DNA from: Oscillospiraceae bacterium
GTDB lineage: Bacteria; Bacillota; Clostridia; Oscillospirales; Oscillospiraceae
DNA: 51,285 bases
Direction of reading: 5' to 3'
Assembly: GCA_016292255.1 (NCBI GenBank)
Contig: JAEEZZ010000028.1
Span: forward strand, 1-51,285
Below are positions 25,311 to 33,127 of the stretch, piece by piece. Both the position numbers and the translations under genes were made by a program. The number at the start of each line of letters is the position of its first letter. The stretch's first letter is position 1. The notes below the pieces were generated by a model, which was not told the origin of the DNA, ran no database searches, and saw nothing but the letters and a program-made list of their open reading frames with translations.

Positions 25311-26921
25311 ATGCTGACCATTCGTGATATTATCTTGCCGTACCACTCAGATCCTTCCATGCTCTTGTACCTTGCGGCCAAGGAGCTTGGCGTACAGGCC
25401 TCTCAGTTGACGGATCTGAACATACGGCGGCGCTCCCTGGACGCCCGGAAGAAGCCGGAGCTGCGCTGGGTCTACACCGTGGACGTGACCGTGCGTAAAA
25501 GCGAAAAGCAGATCCTTCGGGCCTGCCGAAGCTCCAAGGTCAGCCAGGCCAAGGAGGATTATTACAAGCCGCCCAAGGCCAAAGGGATCCCGGCGCAGCG
25601 CCCCGTGGTGGTGGGCTTCGGCCCTGCGGGGATGTTTGCGGCGCTGGTCCTGGCAATGGCCGGACTGCGGCCTATTGTGCTGGAGCGTGGGCAGGACGCC
25701 GCGACCCGCCACGCCGCCGTGCAGGAATTCTGGAAGAGCGGCACGCTGGACCCGGAATGCAATGTGCAATTCGGCGAGGGCGGGGCCGGTACCTTCTCGG
25801 ACGGGAAGCTCAACACCGGCACCAAAAACGAGCGGCAGGCCTGGATCCTGCGGCAATTTGTTGCCTTCGGCGCGGACCAAAGCATTCTCTGGGACGCCAA
25901 GCCCCACGTGGGCACGGACGTTCTGCTGAATGTGGTGCAGAATCTGCGGGCAAAGGTGATCGACCTGGGGGGCGAGGTTCGCTTCGGAGCAAAGCTCACG
26001 GGCCTGCGGGCCGAGAACGGAGTTCTGACCGCCGCTGAGACAACGGCCAACGGCAAGCAGGAGCTTCTCCCCTGCCGTCAGCTTATTCTGGCTCCGGGGC
26101 ACAGCGCCCGGGACACCTTCCGGATGCTGGAGGGCATCGGCCTTTCCATGGAGCCCAAGCCCTTTTCCATGGGGGTGCGGGTGGAGCATTTGCAGCGTAC
26201 CATCGACCGGGCCCAGTACGGCGAGCAGCTGGAGCAGACCCCTCCGGCGGACTACAAGCTGAACGTCAAACTGCCCGACGGCAGCTCCGCCTATACCTTC
26301 TGTATGTGCCCCGGCGGCTACGTGGTCGGCGCGGCGTCGGAGGAAGGCCGGGTGGTGACCAACGGCATGAGCAACTTTGCCCGGGAGGGCGAGAACGCCA
26401 ACGCGGCCCTGCTGGTGACCTTGGAGCCCAAGGATTTCCCGGACAACTCGGTGCTGGGCGGGATGCGCTGGCAGGAGGAGATCGAAGCTGCGGCCTTCCG
26501 GGCGGGCGGGAGCAATTATCACGCCCCGGCCCAACGGGTGGGCGATTTTCTGGAACACATGCCCACGACGGAATGGGGTGAGGTCAAGCCCAGCTATCGG
26601 CCCGGCGTGACGCCCTGCGAGCTCCACGGCGTGCTGCCGGCGCGGATCACCCAGGTCTTGGAGGGGGCCATCCCGGCCCTGGGGAAGCTGCTGAACGGAT
26701 ATGACGACCCGGACGCTGTCATGACGGCGCCGGAAACCAGAAGCTCTTCTCCCGTCCGCATTCTGCGGAGGGAAGACCGCCAGTCTCCCTCCCTGTCAGG
26801 GCTCTATCCCTGCGGCGAGGGCGCGGGCTACGCGGGCGGCATATTGTCCGCCGCAGTGGACGGGATCCTCTGCGCGGAAGCGCTTATGAACAATACGGAG
26901 GTTTTTGAATCATGCCAATGA
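25311..26921 (+). CDS. FAD-dependent dehydrogenase, COG2509 type
   Basis: A 536-residue flavoprotein. An N-terminal region of about 90 residues (alpha/beta, with the pattern DLNIRRRSLDAR typical of the family) precedes the FAD-binding motif GFGPAGMFAAL near residue 103, then VLERGQD, GEGGAGTFSDGKLNTG and a C-terminal YPCGEGAGYAGGI motif. The enzyme reaction of the family is unknown. The start is 3 nt after the upstream stop and uses AAAGGA inside the end of that gene. Its 3' end overlaps the small frame at 26912 by 10 nt. Confidence 0.87.
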   Translation: MLTIRDIILPYHSDPSMLLYLAAKELGVQASQLTDLNIRRRSLDARKKPELRWVYTVDVTVRKSEKQILRACRSSKVSQAKEDYYKPPKAKGIPAQRPVVVGFGPAGMFAALVLAMAGLRPIVLERGQDAATRHAAVQEFWKSGTLDPECNVQFGEGGAGTFSDGKLNTGTKNERQAWILRQFVAFGADQSILWDAKPHVGTDVLLNVVQNLRAKVIDLGGEVRFGAKLTGLRAENGVLTAAETTANGKQELLPCRQLILAPGHSARDTFRMLEGIGLSMEPKPFSMGVRVEHLQRTIDRAQYGEQLEQTPPADYKLNVKLPDGSSAYTFCMCPGGYVVGAASEEGRVVTNGMSNFAREGENANAALLVTLEPKDFPDNSVLGGMRWQEEIEAAAFRAGGSNYHAPAQRVGDFLEHMPTTEWGEVKPSYRPGVTPCELHGVLPARITQVLEGAIPALGKLLNGYDDPDAVMTAPETRSSSPVRILRREDRQSPSLSGLYPCGEGAGYAGGILSAAVDGILCAEALMNNTEVFESCQ

Positions 26922-27064
26922 TCAATCTTGCAAACGTAATCAGCAGCTGCTGTCACAGCATTGGAACCGCAACAGCAACAAAGGATGCCCGTTCCAAGGG
27001 TATCACCCTTCCAAATGACAATCCAATCCTAACGTCGGATCGCATCCCAGCAAATTCAGCCTGA
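26912..27064 (+). CDS. Short frame with strong RBS, probably the 5' part of a frameshifted gene
   Basis: Fifty codons from ATG 26912, preceded by CGGAGG about 10 nt upstream and overlapping the end of the flavoprotein gene. It reads polar sequence rich in Ser, Thr and Asn, with a Cys-Cys pair, then stops at 27062-27064. Immediately after the stop, in another frame, a membrane helix begins (27052 onward) in a frame that has no ribosome binding site of its own. The simplest reading is that 26912-27576 was one gene broken by a frame change of one or two bases near 27045-27060. Confidence 0.45.
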   Translation: MPMINLANVISSCCHSIGTATATKDARSKGITLPNDNPILTSDRIPANSA

Positions 27065-27066
27065 TT

Positions 27067-27576
27067 TTGGCTATGCTCGTTGATCTGGGACTCTTTTTTG
27101 GCTGGATTATGCTGGCAGGTTCCATCTCGTCAAGTACCAACACGTCAAAACTGATTAGCCCTCTGAGCTATGAGAAGACGGGATTCATCACACAAGATTC
27201 CAAAACTCGTTACCTTACCGCCATAGATCAAATGGGAGAAACGTTCCGTGTGACCAAGACAGAATCCGGCGTCTGGCAAATTACCAAGTCCAAGAGTGTA
27301 ACAGGCACAAGGTCTCTCAAGCTCGACCCTGCGACGAAATATTACCAATACACGGGACCAGATTGCAGTATTTGGTTTCGATACAACACGAATTACGAAC
27401 AGCCGCACTGGCAGTGCTGGTATCCGCCTATATCCGTTGATTACGACAGTCAGTTCGGCTGGATGGAGTACCGGGATGGAAGCTGGTACATTGAAGCTGA
27501 CGCCGGAAAATGGATCGTGCTCCCGGAGCAATACGACACCACTTATCTGTTTACCATCCAGACAAGCGTGGGATAA
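27067..27576 (+). CDS. Membrane-anchored protein of unknown function, probably missing its native start
   Basis: About 169 residues: one membrane helix at the very N-terminus (LGLFFGWIMLAGSI) and an exported-type domain rich in Tyr, Trp and Thr, with W-Q-C-W-Y-P and W-M-E-Y-R-D-G-S-W strands; no known family recognised. Candidate starts are TTG 27067 and ATG 27073, but neither has a ribosome binding site, whereas the frame remains open without a start back to 27019. See the preceding short frame. The neighbouring small lipoprotein gene suggests that both act at the cell surface. Confidence 0.55.
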   Translation: MAMLVDLGLFFGWIMLAGSISSSTNTSKLISPLSYEKTGFITQDSKTRYLTAIDQMGETFRVTKTESGVWQITKSKSVTGTRSLKLDPATKYYQYTGPDCSIWFRYNTNYEQPHWQCWYPPISVDYDSQFGWMEYRDGSWYIEADAGKWIVLPEQYDTTYLFTIQTSVG

Positions 27577-27623
27577 TCTGAGACATATTAAGCCGCCCGG
27601 CTTGTGGGCGGAAAGGAGACTGT

Positions 27624-27983
27624 ATGAAACGAGTTTTGATTTTGCTTCTTGCGATGATGCTTTGCCTCAGCTTTACAGGCTGCTCCAAGAGCGTCGGCGG
27701 AAGGTACAAGCTGGAATACATTACCGCAGACGGCGTTCGCATCCCGCCCTCCAATCTTGGTCTGAATGTTTCGTTCGAGCTTTCTGAGGATGGGATCGGC
27801 ACGGCCGCCTACGGCAGCACCAACCTGAATATCACCTGGGCAGAAGACGGAAACGACATTGTTGTCCGCAGTGAGGACAAGGAGCTGCGCTTCTCCCGGG
27901 ACGGGAAAAACCTGATCCTGCACGACGAAGGGACGGTCATTTATTTCGTCCCGGAGGAAACCGAGGAAGAGGAAGAAGACTGA
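27624..27983 (+). CDS. Small lipoprotein of unknown function
   Basis: A 119-residue protein with a lipoprotein signal peptide (lysine/arginine, leucine-rich core, lipobox SFTGC near residue 20). The mature part resembles a small beta-barrel: G-x-Y-x-L-x-Y at its start, a strand F-E-L-S-E-D-G-x-G-x-A, and it ends in an acidic tail (EETEEEEED). Similar short lipid-anchored barrels are common in gut Clostridia, but no function is known. GGAAAGGAG precedes the ATG. It lies 48 nt after the membrane protein and is probably cotranscribed with it. Confidence 0.8.
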   Translation: MKRVLILLLAMMLCLSFTGCSKSVGGRYKLEYITADGVRIPPSNLGLNVSFELSEDGIGTAAYGSTNLNITWAEDGNDIVVRSEDKELRFSRDGKNLILHDEGTVIYFVPEETEEEEED

Positions 27984-27999
27984 TCTTTTCAGAATAAGT

Positions 28000-28037
28000 G
28001 CGCCCCGCGAAGCTTCGGCAGAAGCATCGCGGGGCGC
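28000..28037. terminator. GC-rich hairpin between convergent genes
   Basis: GCGCCCCGCGA (28000-28010) pairs perfectly with TCGCGGGGCGC (28027-28037), extended inside by GCTTC/GAAGC. It separates the + strand lipoprotein from the - strand yitT. The T-tract is poor on both sides, so efficiency is uncertain. Confidence 0.55.
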
Positions 28038-28049
28038 AGCTGTTTCTAA

Positions 28050-28928
28050 TTATTTGGTTTTTACGAAATTACCGAGGGTCTCGGAAACCGAGGTGATGTA
28101 GGCGAAGCTGCCGGGGTACTTGCTGATAATGGCCTGAATATCGGCGATCTGGTGCTTGTTGACAATGCAGATCACCAGGCTCTTTTGCTGATGGGTGTAG
28201 CCGCCCTCTGCGGAGAGCAGTGTCACGCCGCGATTGAGGTTTTTCATCAGATCGTCGGCAATCTCCTTGGGGTGCTGGGTGATGATCTCAAACTTCAGCG
28301 CGGATTTGGAGCCCTGGAGAACCTTATTGCCCATCATCGTGACTACAAAGCAGTAGACGATGCAGCAGATCACGGGCTCAAACTTGTAGCCGTAGACGAA
28401 GTAGGAGGTACCGGCGATAACGGCGTTGATGGTGAAGGTGATCCAGGTCACGTTGTACTCCGGATGATAGTGACGGATGCAGAAGCTGACCACGTCCGTG
28501 CCGCCGGAGCTGCCGTGACAGCGGAGGCAAAAGCCGTAAAGCGCACCGTTGACAGCCGCCGCTGCAACAGGGGCCAGGATCTTGCTGGTGCCGTTCTCCG
28601 TTTGATAGACAAAGCGGCTGAAATCGAACAGATCCAGAACCATCAGTCCGCCGGAGAAGCAGAGGGTGAACAGCAGGGTCTTGATGACAAATTCCCGGTT
28701 GACCAGCTTCCAGGCGATACAAAGGATGGGCAGGTTGATTAACAGGTTCAGGTATCCGGCGTTAAACTTGAAAACGTGCTGCACCATAGTGGCGATGCCG
28801 CCTACGCCGGCAGGGGCGAATTGATTGGGGAAAATGAAAAGCTTATAGGAAAACGCCATGCCAAGGGCAAACAGCGGGAACAGAATCAGTGTTTTGTATT
28901 CCGGCTTGCGCTGCGCGGGATTACTCAT
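28050..28928 (-). CDS. YitT family membrane protein (DUF161/DUF2179)
   Basis: A 292-residue integral membrane protein; transport function suspected for the family but not shown. About five or six hydrophobic helices fill residues 15-200, with the family motifs FAPAGVGGIATM near residue 38 and CHGSSGGTDVVSF near 135. The C-terminal ~80 residues form the cytoplasmic DUF2179 domain, with the typical GVTLLSAEGGYTH segment. GGAGGTAGATACAG precedes the ATG. Two promoters lie upstream, in the gap before sigK. Confidence 0.9.
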   Translation of the reverse strand: MSNPAQRKPEYKTLILFPLFALGMAFSYKLFIFPNQFAPAGVGGIATMVQHVFKFNAGYLNLLINLPILCIAWKLVNREFVIKTLLFTLCFSGGLMVLDLFDFSRFVYQTENGTSKILAPVAAAAVNGALYGFCLRCHGSSGGTDVVSFCIRHYHPEYNVTWITFTINAVIAGTSYFVYGYKFEPVICCIVYCFVVTMMGNKVLQGSKSALKFEIITQHPKEIADDLMKNLNRGVTLLSAEGGYTHQQKSLVICIVNKHQIADIQAIISKYPGSFAYITSVSETLGNFVKTK

Positions 28929-28958
28929 CTGTATCTACCTCCATAAAAATCTTTGCGA

Positions 28959-28987
28959 ATTGTAACACAGTCTTTGCAGAAAAGCAA
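28959..28987 (-). promoter_or_regulatory. Proximal vegetative promoter of yitT
   Basis: Reverse strand TTGCTT (28982-28987), 17-bp spacer, TACAAT (28959-28964), about 30 nt before the start codon. Confidence 0.6.
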
Positions 28988-29074
28988 TCGGCAATTCGAC
29001 GAATTCAAGGGTATAATTCCGGGAAAAACCGGACAATTCAACCAGAAAGTACGACGTGGAGATTTTACGCTTGT

Positions 29075-29103
29075 ATTATAGCATTTTTGACCCGCGAATG
29101 CAA
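29075..29103 (-). promoter_or_regulatory. Distal vegetative promoter of yitT
   Basis: Reverse strand TTGCAT (29098-29103), 17-bp spacer, perfect TATAAT (29075-29080). It would give a leader near 140 nt containing AATTG/CAATT-type inverted repeats. It begins 12 bp past the sigK stop. Confidence 0.65.
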
Positions 29104-29114
29104 GCACGGGACGG

Positions 29115-29795
29115 CTACATCAGCTCCTTTCGGAGCTTTTCCAGCGCCATTTTTTCGATCCGCGAGACATAGCTGCGGCTGATGCCCAGCTTGGCCGCCA
29201 CATCCTGCTGACGGTAGGGTGCGGCTCCGTTCAAGCCGTAGCGCAGGAGAATGACAGCCTTTTCCCTACCGGTCAGGCATTTGTTGATGGCAGCGTGCAG
29301 CTTGCCGGCCTCTTCCTTTTTGGAGAGGTCCTCAAACAAGTCCTCCTCTGACGCCACCACGTCCTGGACGGACAGCGAGGTGCCGTCCTTTCCCGTCTCT
29401 ATGTAATCCGACAGAGAGACGTCTCCCGCCGTCTTCTTCTGACTGCGAAAATACATCAGGATCTCGTTTTCCACACAGCGGGCTGCATAGGTCGCCAGCC
29501 TTGCCCCCTTGGAGAGGTCAAAGGTCTCGATGCCCTTGATCAGACCGATGGTACCAATGGAAAGCAGATCCTCCTGATCCGCCGACTGAGAATAATACTT
29601 TTTCATGATATGCGCTACAAGGCGAAGATTCCGCTCGATCAGAATGTTTCTGGCGTTCAGATCCCCCTGCGCGGCCCGTTCCAGGTAGAAGCGTTCCTCC
29701 TTTGCAGAAAGCGGCTTCGGGAAGGATCCGGGTTGGTCGAGCCGGAGGGCGCAGAGCATAGAGCCCAGGAGCAATATCACTGCTGCAGAAAGCAT
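29115..29795 (-). CDS. sigK: Sporulation sigma factor SigK (pro-form)
   Basis: Late mother-cell sigma factor of endospore formation. In 226 residues: a hydrophobic N-terminal segment (about 1-18, the expected pro-sequence removed by SpoIVFB), the sequence FPKPLSAKEERFYLERAAQGD, region 2 with NLRLVAHIMKKYY, EDLLSIGTIGLIKG and the promoter-melting ATYAARCVENEILMYFRS, then region 4 with the helix-turn-helix QQDVAAKLGISRSYVSRIEK. The gene is continuous, with no skin element. The frame opens at 29891, but AGAGGTG 7 nt before ATG 29793-29795 sets the start. It is divergent from the DUF421 gene. Confidence 0.93.
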   Translation of the reverse strand: MLSAAVILLLGSMLCALRLDQPGSFPKPLSAKEERFYLERAAQGDLNARNILIERNLRLVAHIMKKYYSQSADQEDLLSIGTIGLIKGIETFDLSKGARLATYAARCVENEILMYFRSQKKTAGDVSLSDYIETGKDGTSLSVQDVVASEEDLFEDLSKKEEAGKLHAAINKCLTGREKAVILLRYGLNGAAPYRQQDVAAKLGISRSYVSRIEKMALEKLRKELM

Positions 29796-29812
29796 AAGAT
29801 CACCTCTGCGGA

Positions 29813-29842
29813 AGTCTATTCGCTGCCTGTTTGTCCATATTC
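29813..29842 (-). promoter_or_regulatory. SigE-like promoter of sigK (candidate)
   Basis: Reverse strand GAATATG (29836-29842), 15-bp spacer, AATAGACT (29813-29820). Compared from memory with the Bacillus SigE consensus KMATATT-N14-CATAYAMT, this matches 6/7 and 6/8. SigE drives sigK in Bacillus. Inference, with a short leader (about 10 nt). Confidence 0.35.
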
Positions 29843-29865
29843 CTGTTTGCAGAAGGCTGCTGCCG

Positions 29866-29895
29866 GAATGATACGCCCCGGTGACGGGCATACTG
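29866..29895 (+). promoter_or_regulatory. SigG-like promoter of the DUF421-DUF4363 pair (candidate)
   Basis: GAATG (29866-29870), 18-bp spacer, CATACTG (29889-29895), differing from the remembered Bacillus forespore SigG consensus GHATR-N18-CATNHTA only at the last base. It lies 16 nt before ATG 29912, so the leader would be very short. Confidence 0.35.
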
Positions 29896-29911
29896 TTGCT
29901 GAGGTGATGGC

Positions 29912-30586
29912 ATGAGCATTACAGTGATCCGGACAGCGCTGCTGTATGGGCTGCTGATCCTGGCCGTGCGTTTCATGGGAAAACGGCAGGTCGCGGAAAT
30001 GGAGCCCGCGGAGTTTGTGGTAACCATGCTGCTGGCAAATCTGGCGGCAGTTCCCATGCAGGACAACGGATTGCCGCTGGTTTCGGGGGTAGCGCCGATC
30101 TTTACGGTGTTGGGCTTGGAGCTGATCCTGGCCGTGCTCTCCATGAAGCTGCTTCCGGTGCGGAAGCTGCTCAACGGGATCCCCACCATTTTGATCCGGG
30201 AGGGCAAGATCGATCAGAAGGCGCTGGCTGTTTGCCGGGTGAGCCTGGATGAGCTGCAGCAAAAGCTGCGGGAGAAGGATGTGTTTGACTATACCCAGGT
30301 CGCCTACGCGATTCTGGAAACAGACGGAGAGCTGACGGTCATGCCCTTCCCCAATTTTCAGCCTGCAAGCGCCGGGGACGTGGGGGCAAAGCGCTCCCAG
30401 GCAAAGCTCTACTATAATGTGATCTCCGACGGGATCGTCCTGCGAAATAACCTCCGGCAGGCCGGATTTGACGAAGCCTGGCTGAGGAAGGAGCTGCGAA
30501 AGCAAAAATGCAGACAGCGTGACGTGTTCCTGCTGGCTGTGGATCGATTTGGAGAGGTTCAGCTTGTGAAGAAGGAGAAACGATGA
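29912..30586 (+). CDS. DUF421 membrane protein (YetF-like)
   Basis: A 224-residue protein with two or three N-terminal membrane helices (about 5-80), then the soluble DUF421 domain. Family landmarks: RFMGKRQVAEMEPAEFVV near residue 20 and L-I-R-E-G-K-I-D near 90. Proteins of this family occur in spore inner membranes in Bacillus; biochemical function is unknown. GAGGTGATGGC precedes the ATG. It overlaps the DUF4363 gene by 4 nt (ATGA) and is divergent from sigK, which makes a sporulation role plausible. Confidence 0.9.
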   Translation: MSITVIRTALLYGLLILAVRFMGKRQVAEMEPAEFVVTMLLANLAAVPMQDNGLPLVSGVAPIFTVLGLELILAVLSMKLLPVRKLLNGIPTILIREGKIDQKALAVCRVSLDELQQKLREKDVFDYTQVAYAILETDGELTVMPFPNFQPASAGDVGAKRSQAKLYYNVISDGIVLRNNLRQAGFDEAWLRKELRKQKCRQRDVFLLAVDRFGEVQLVKKEKR

Positions 30587-30951
30587 AATATTTTGTCACC
30601 GGCATGATCATCCTCTGCCTGTTGGCAGGGCTTTGTATCTATGCGGAATGGGAGATCAGCAAACGGAGCAGTGAGATCACAGATCAGCTGGAGCTGGCGC
30701 TTGCCGCCCTGAAGGACGAAGACGAAGCCCAGGCCCAGAGCTATCTTAATCGGGCCTCCGAGGCCTGGAAGGAAAGCAAGCCGGTGCTGGCGTCATTCAT
30801 CAGCCACGACCACACCAACGGGATCGACGAGGAAATGGCCCAACTCCCCTGGCTAAGAGGAAACGCCCTCGGCCAGGCGATCGAGGGCCTTTTGAAGCGA
30901 GTCCGCGGTCTGGCTGAAATGGATCTGATCCTCTGGGAAAACATCCTATAA
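30583..30951 (+). CDS. DUF4363 family protein
   Basis: A 122-residue protein with one N-terminal membrane helix (about 3-22) and a helical rest with a W-x-x-x-K-P-V-L-A-S-F-I-S-H-D-H pattern around residues 60-80, which matches my memory of DUF4363. The family is found beside DUF421 genes in sporulating Clostridia; function unknown. The start overlaps the upstream gene's stop, so translation is coupled. It is followed by a strong hairpin. Confidence 0.8.
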   Translation: MKYFVTGMIILCLLAGLCIYAEWEISKRSSEITDQLELALAALKDEDEAQAQSYLNRASEAWKESKPVLASFISHDHTNGIDEEMAQLPWLRGNALGQAIEGLLKRVRGLAEMDLILWENIL

Positions 30952-30956
30952 GCAGC

Positions 30957-30992
30957 ATTCCCCGGGAAAAGCAGAATCTTTTCCCGGGGAAT
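30957..30992. terminator. Bidirectional hairpin after DUF4363
   Basis: A 15-bp perfect inverted repeat, ATTCCCCGGGAAAAG (30957-30971) / CTTTTCCCGGGGAAT (30978-30992), loop 6 nt, between convergent genes. The T-tract is within the stem, not after it. Confidence 0.75.
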
Positions 30993-31003
30993 ACATATTG
31001 CGC

Positions 31004-31492
31004 TCAGAGCTCATATTCAGTTATGATGGAATCGTCGTGGATGACCCATTCCTGGACGTTTTCGGCGTTGTAGGTGTCTTTGCCGGTCCGCATGACCACA
31101 CGCTTGATGCCGGCGTTGATAATCACCCGGCGGCACAGGGCACAGGGCTCGACCGTGGTGAGGTACTCCCCCGTCTTTGCGTCTCTGCCGGCAAGAAAGA
31201 GCGTCCCGCCGAGGCAGTCGCTTCGGGAGGCGGAGATAATGGCGTTCATTTCCGCGTGAACGCTGCGGCAGAGCTCATAGCGCTGACCGTGAGGGATGTT
31301 CAGCTTATCCCGCAGGCAGTAGCCCATGTCGATGCAGTTTTCACGGCCGCGAGGGGCTCCGTTGTATCCGGTGGAGACGATCTCATCGTTGCGGACAATG
31401 ATGGCGCCATACTTGGAACGACCGCAGGTGGAGCGCTCCATGACCGTCTCAGCGATATCCAGATAGTAGTTTTCCTTGTCAATCCTTCCCAT
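31004..31492 (-). CDS. dCMP deaminase (ComEB-like)
   Basis: Deaminates dCMP to dUMP for thymidylate synthesis. In 162 residues the zinc site is clear: HAE in SVHAEMNAI with catalytic glutamate, and PCxxC in VEPCALCRRVI. The insert with CIDMGYCLRDK and the early GRSKYGAIIV strand are typical of the ComEB/dCMP deaminase branch. AAGGAG lies before the ATG, and it has its own promoter. It lies downstream of a hydantoinase gene on the same strand, but the 130-bp gap and separate promoter argue against a single operon. Confidence 0.92.
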   Translation of the reverse strand: MGRIDKENYYLDIAETVMERSTCGRSKYGAIIVRNDEIVSTGYNGAPRGRENCIDMGYCLRDKLNIPHGQRYELCRSVHAEMNAIISASRSDCLGGTLFLAGRDAKTGEYLTTVEPCALCRRVIINAGIKRVVMRTGKDTYNAENVQEWVIHDDSIITEYEL

Positions 31493-31524
31493 AGACGAAA
31501 TCTCCTTACAGAAGAATTTATCTG

Positions 31525-31553
31525 ATTATATCACATTTCGTCGGAGACTGCAA
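31525..31553 (-). promoter_or_regulatory. Vegetative promoter of the dCMP deaminase gene
   Basis: Reverse strand TTGCAG (31548-31553), 17-bp spacer, perfect TATAAT (31525-31530). Confidence 0.8.
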
Positions 31554-31626
31554 GCTTTTTTCGAAGAATATACGGGTTTTTCAGCCTAAAAATCCACAAA
31601 TTTCGTGCTTTTTCTTCCACTTTCGA

Positions 31627-33000
31627 CTAAAACAGCAGAGGAAGCCCTCGATGCAGGTATTGACCGCCGTTTTCCTCCAGGACCCGGCCATCCTCTACGG
31701 CAAGCCTGCCCCGGAGGTAGACCCGGCGAATGGATCCGGTGATCGGGAAGCCCTCGTAGGGGTTGTAGTCCACGTTGGTCAGCTGCTCCGACGCACGGAT
31801 GCTGTGCTCCCCCCGGGGATCATAGAGCACCAGATCCGCGTCAAAGCCCTCCCGGATCGCGCCCTTTCGGTCCCACAGACCGTAGAGCTTGGCGTTGTTG
31901 GCGGACAGCAGCTCCGCCATTTTTTCCTTGGTGATCCGTCCGGCGGCGACGCCATAGCTGTAGAGCAGCTCCAGCCTGGTCTCCACGCCGGGAAGGCCGC
32001 CGGGGATCTTGGTAAAGTCTTCCCTGCCCATATCCTTCTGCGCCAGGGTGAACGAGCAATGGTCGGTGTTGACCGTCTGGATCTCCCCTGCCGCCAGGGC
32101 CTGCCAGAGGCGGGCTTGATCCGCCGGCTTCCGCAGAGGCGGGGCGCAGACGTAGCGGGCACCCTCAAAGTCCGGCAGACTGTAGCGGCTGTCCTCCAGC
32201 AGCAGATACTGGGGGCAGGTCTCCACGTAGACCTTTTGGCCGCGGGAGCGGGCTGCCACGATCTCCTCCAGGGCGGGAACGCAGGTGGTGTGGACGGTCA
32301 CCACAGGGGCATCGGCCAGAGCCGCCATTTTCAGCAGACGGCCCACCGCTTCCGCTTCCGCCAGCGCCGGCCTGCACAGCGGATGAGAAGCCGGAGACAG
32401 GGCCCCTGCTGCCTTCTTTTCGGCGATTAGGGCGTCGATAACGCCCGCGTTTTCACAGTGTACCCCCGCGATGGCGCCATACCGGTTCAGCTCACGCAGA
32501 GCCAGAAACACAGCTCCGTCGCCGATCATCATGGCGGGATAGGTCAGATACATTTTGAAGGAAGTAACGCCCTGCCGGATCATGGCGGGGATCTCCCCGC
32601 GGATGGAGTCGTTCCAGTCATCAATGGTCATGTGGAAGCCGTAATCGCAGGCAGTCCGGCCCTGGGCCTTTTTTTGCCAGAGCTCCAGGCCGTATTGCAG
32701 GCTTTCCCCCTTGTTGGGGCAGGCAAAGTCGATGACGGTGGTGGTGCCGCCCCGGAGGGCTGCCCGGCCGCCGGTACGGAAATCGTCCGCGGTGGTAGTG
32801 CCCGCCACGTCCAGGTCAAAATGGGTGTGGGCGTCGATGGCCCCGGGGAAGAGGAGCAGACCGGTGCAGTCGATTAACTCCGCCTCGGGGCAGTCGATCC
32901 GCTCGTCGATCCGCTCAATCTTTTCGCCGCAGACCAGCACGTCGCAGGTCCGGGACCCGTCGGCGTTGACGACGACGGCGTTTCGGAACAGGGTCTTCAT
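31627..33000 (-). CDS. Dihydropyrimidinase / hydantoinase
   Basis: Amidohydrolase that opens cyclic ureides (dihydrouracil, hydantoins). The 457 residues have the dinuclear metal ligands in order: GAIDAHTHFD near 57, the carboxylated lysine in SFKMYLTYP near 147, HCENAG near 180, VHTTC near 237 and NTDHCSF near 310. The substrate-loop pattern SGN seen in some dihydropyrimidinases was not found, so hydantoin versus dihydropyrimidine specificity is open. Start: GGGAG is 2 nt before an ATG at 33006 but 8 nt before the ATG at 32998-33000, so the latter is chosen. It is divergent from an ECF sigma operon whose promoter overlaps its own -35 box. Confidence 0.88.
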   Translation of the reverse strand: MKTLFRNAVVVNADGSRTCDVLVCGEKIERIDERIDCPEAELIDCTGLLLFPGAIDAHTHFDLDVAGTTTADDFRTGGRAALRGGTTTVIDFACPNKGESLQYGLELWQKKAQGRTACDYGFHMTIDDWNDSIRGEIPAMIRQGVTSFKMYLTYPAMMIGDGAVFLALRELNRYGAIAGVHCENAGVIDALIAEKKAAGALSPASHPLCRPALAEAEAVGRLLKMAALADAPVVTVHTTCVPALEEIVAARSRGQKVYVETCPQYLLLEDSRYSLPDFEGARYVCAPPLRKPADQARLWQALAAGEIQTVNTDHCSFTLAQKDMGREDFTKIPGGLPGVETRLELLYSYGVAAGRITKEKMAELLSANNAKLYGLWDRKGAIREGFDADLVLYDPRGEHSIRASEQLTNVDYNPYEGFPITGSIRRVYLRGRLAVEDGRVLEENGGQYLHRGLPLLF

Positions 33001-33038
33001 TGACATCGCTCCCTTGTTTTTATATAATGGTAAACCAC

Positions 33039-33067
33039 ATTATAGCACACGAAAAAAATAGTTGCAA
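33039..33067 (-). promoter_or_regulatory. Vegetative promoter of the hydantoinase gene
   Basis: Reverse strand TTGCAA (33062-33067), 17-bp spacer, perfect TATAAT (33039-33044). The -35 box shares 33064-33067 with the divergent ECF promoter. Confidence 0.8.
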
Positions 33068-33091
33068 CCTTTCTTCCGTCTGGATCGTATA
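33064..33091 (+). promoter_or_regulatory. ECF-type promoter of the sigma/anti-sigma operon (candidate)
   Basis: GCAACC (33064-33069), 16-bp spacer, CGTATA (33086-33091). ECF promoters usually have an AAC-containing -35 box and a CGT -10 box at 16-17 bp, so this looks like an autoregulated ECF promoter. It is 37 nt upstream of the TTG start. Confidence 0.55.
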
Positions 33092-33127
33092 TAGGGTACC
33101 TGATCAGGAACGCACGGAGGTGATCGC

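Noticed and set aside
29115..29795. skin element interrupting sigK
   Set aside because: The gene is continuous from pro-sequence to region 4.
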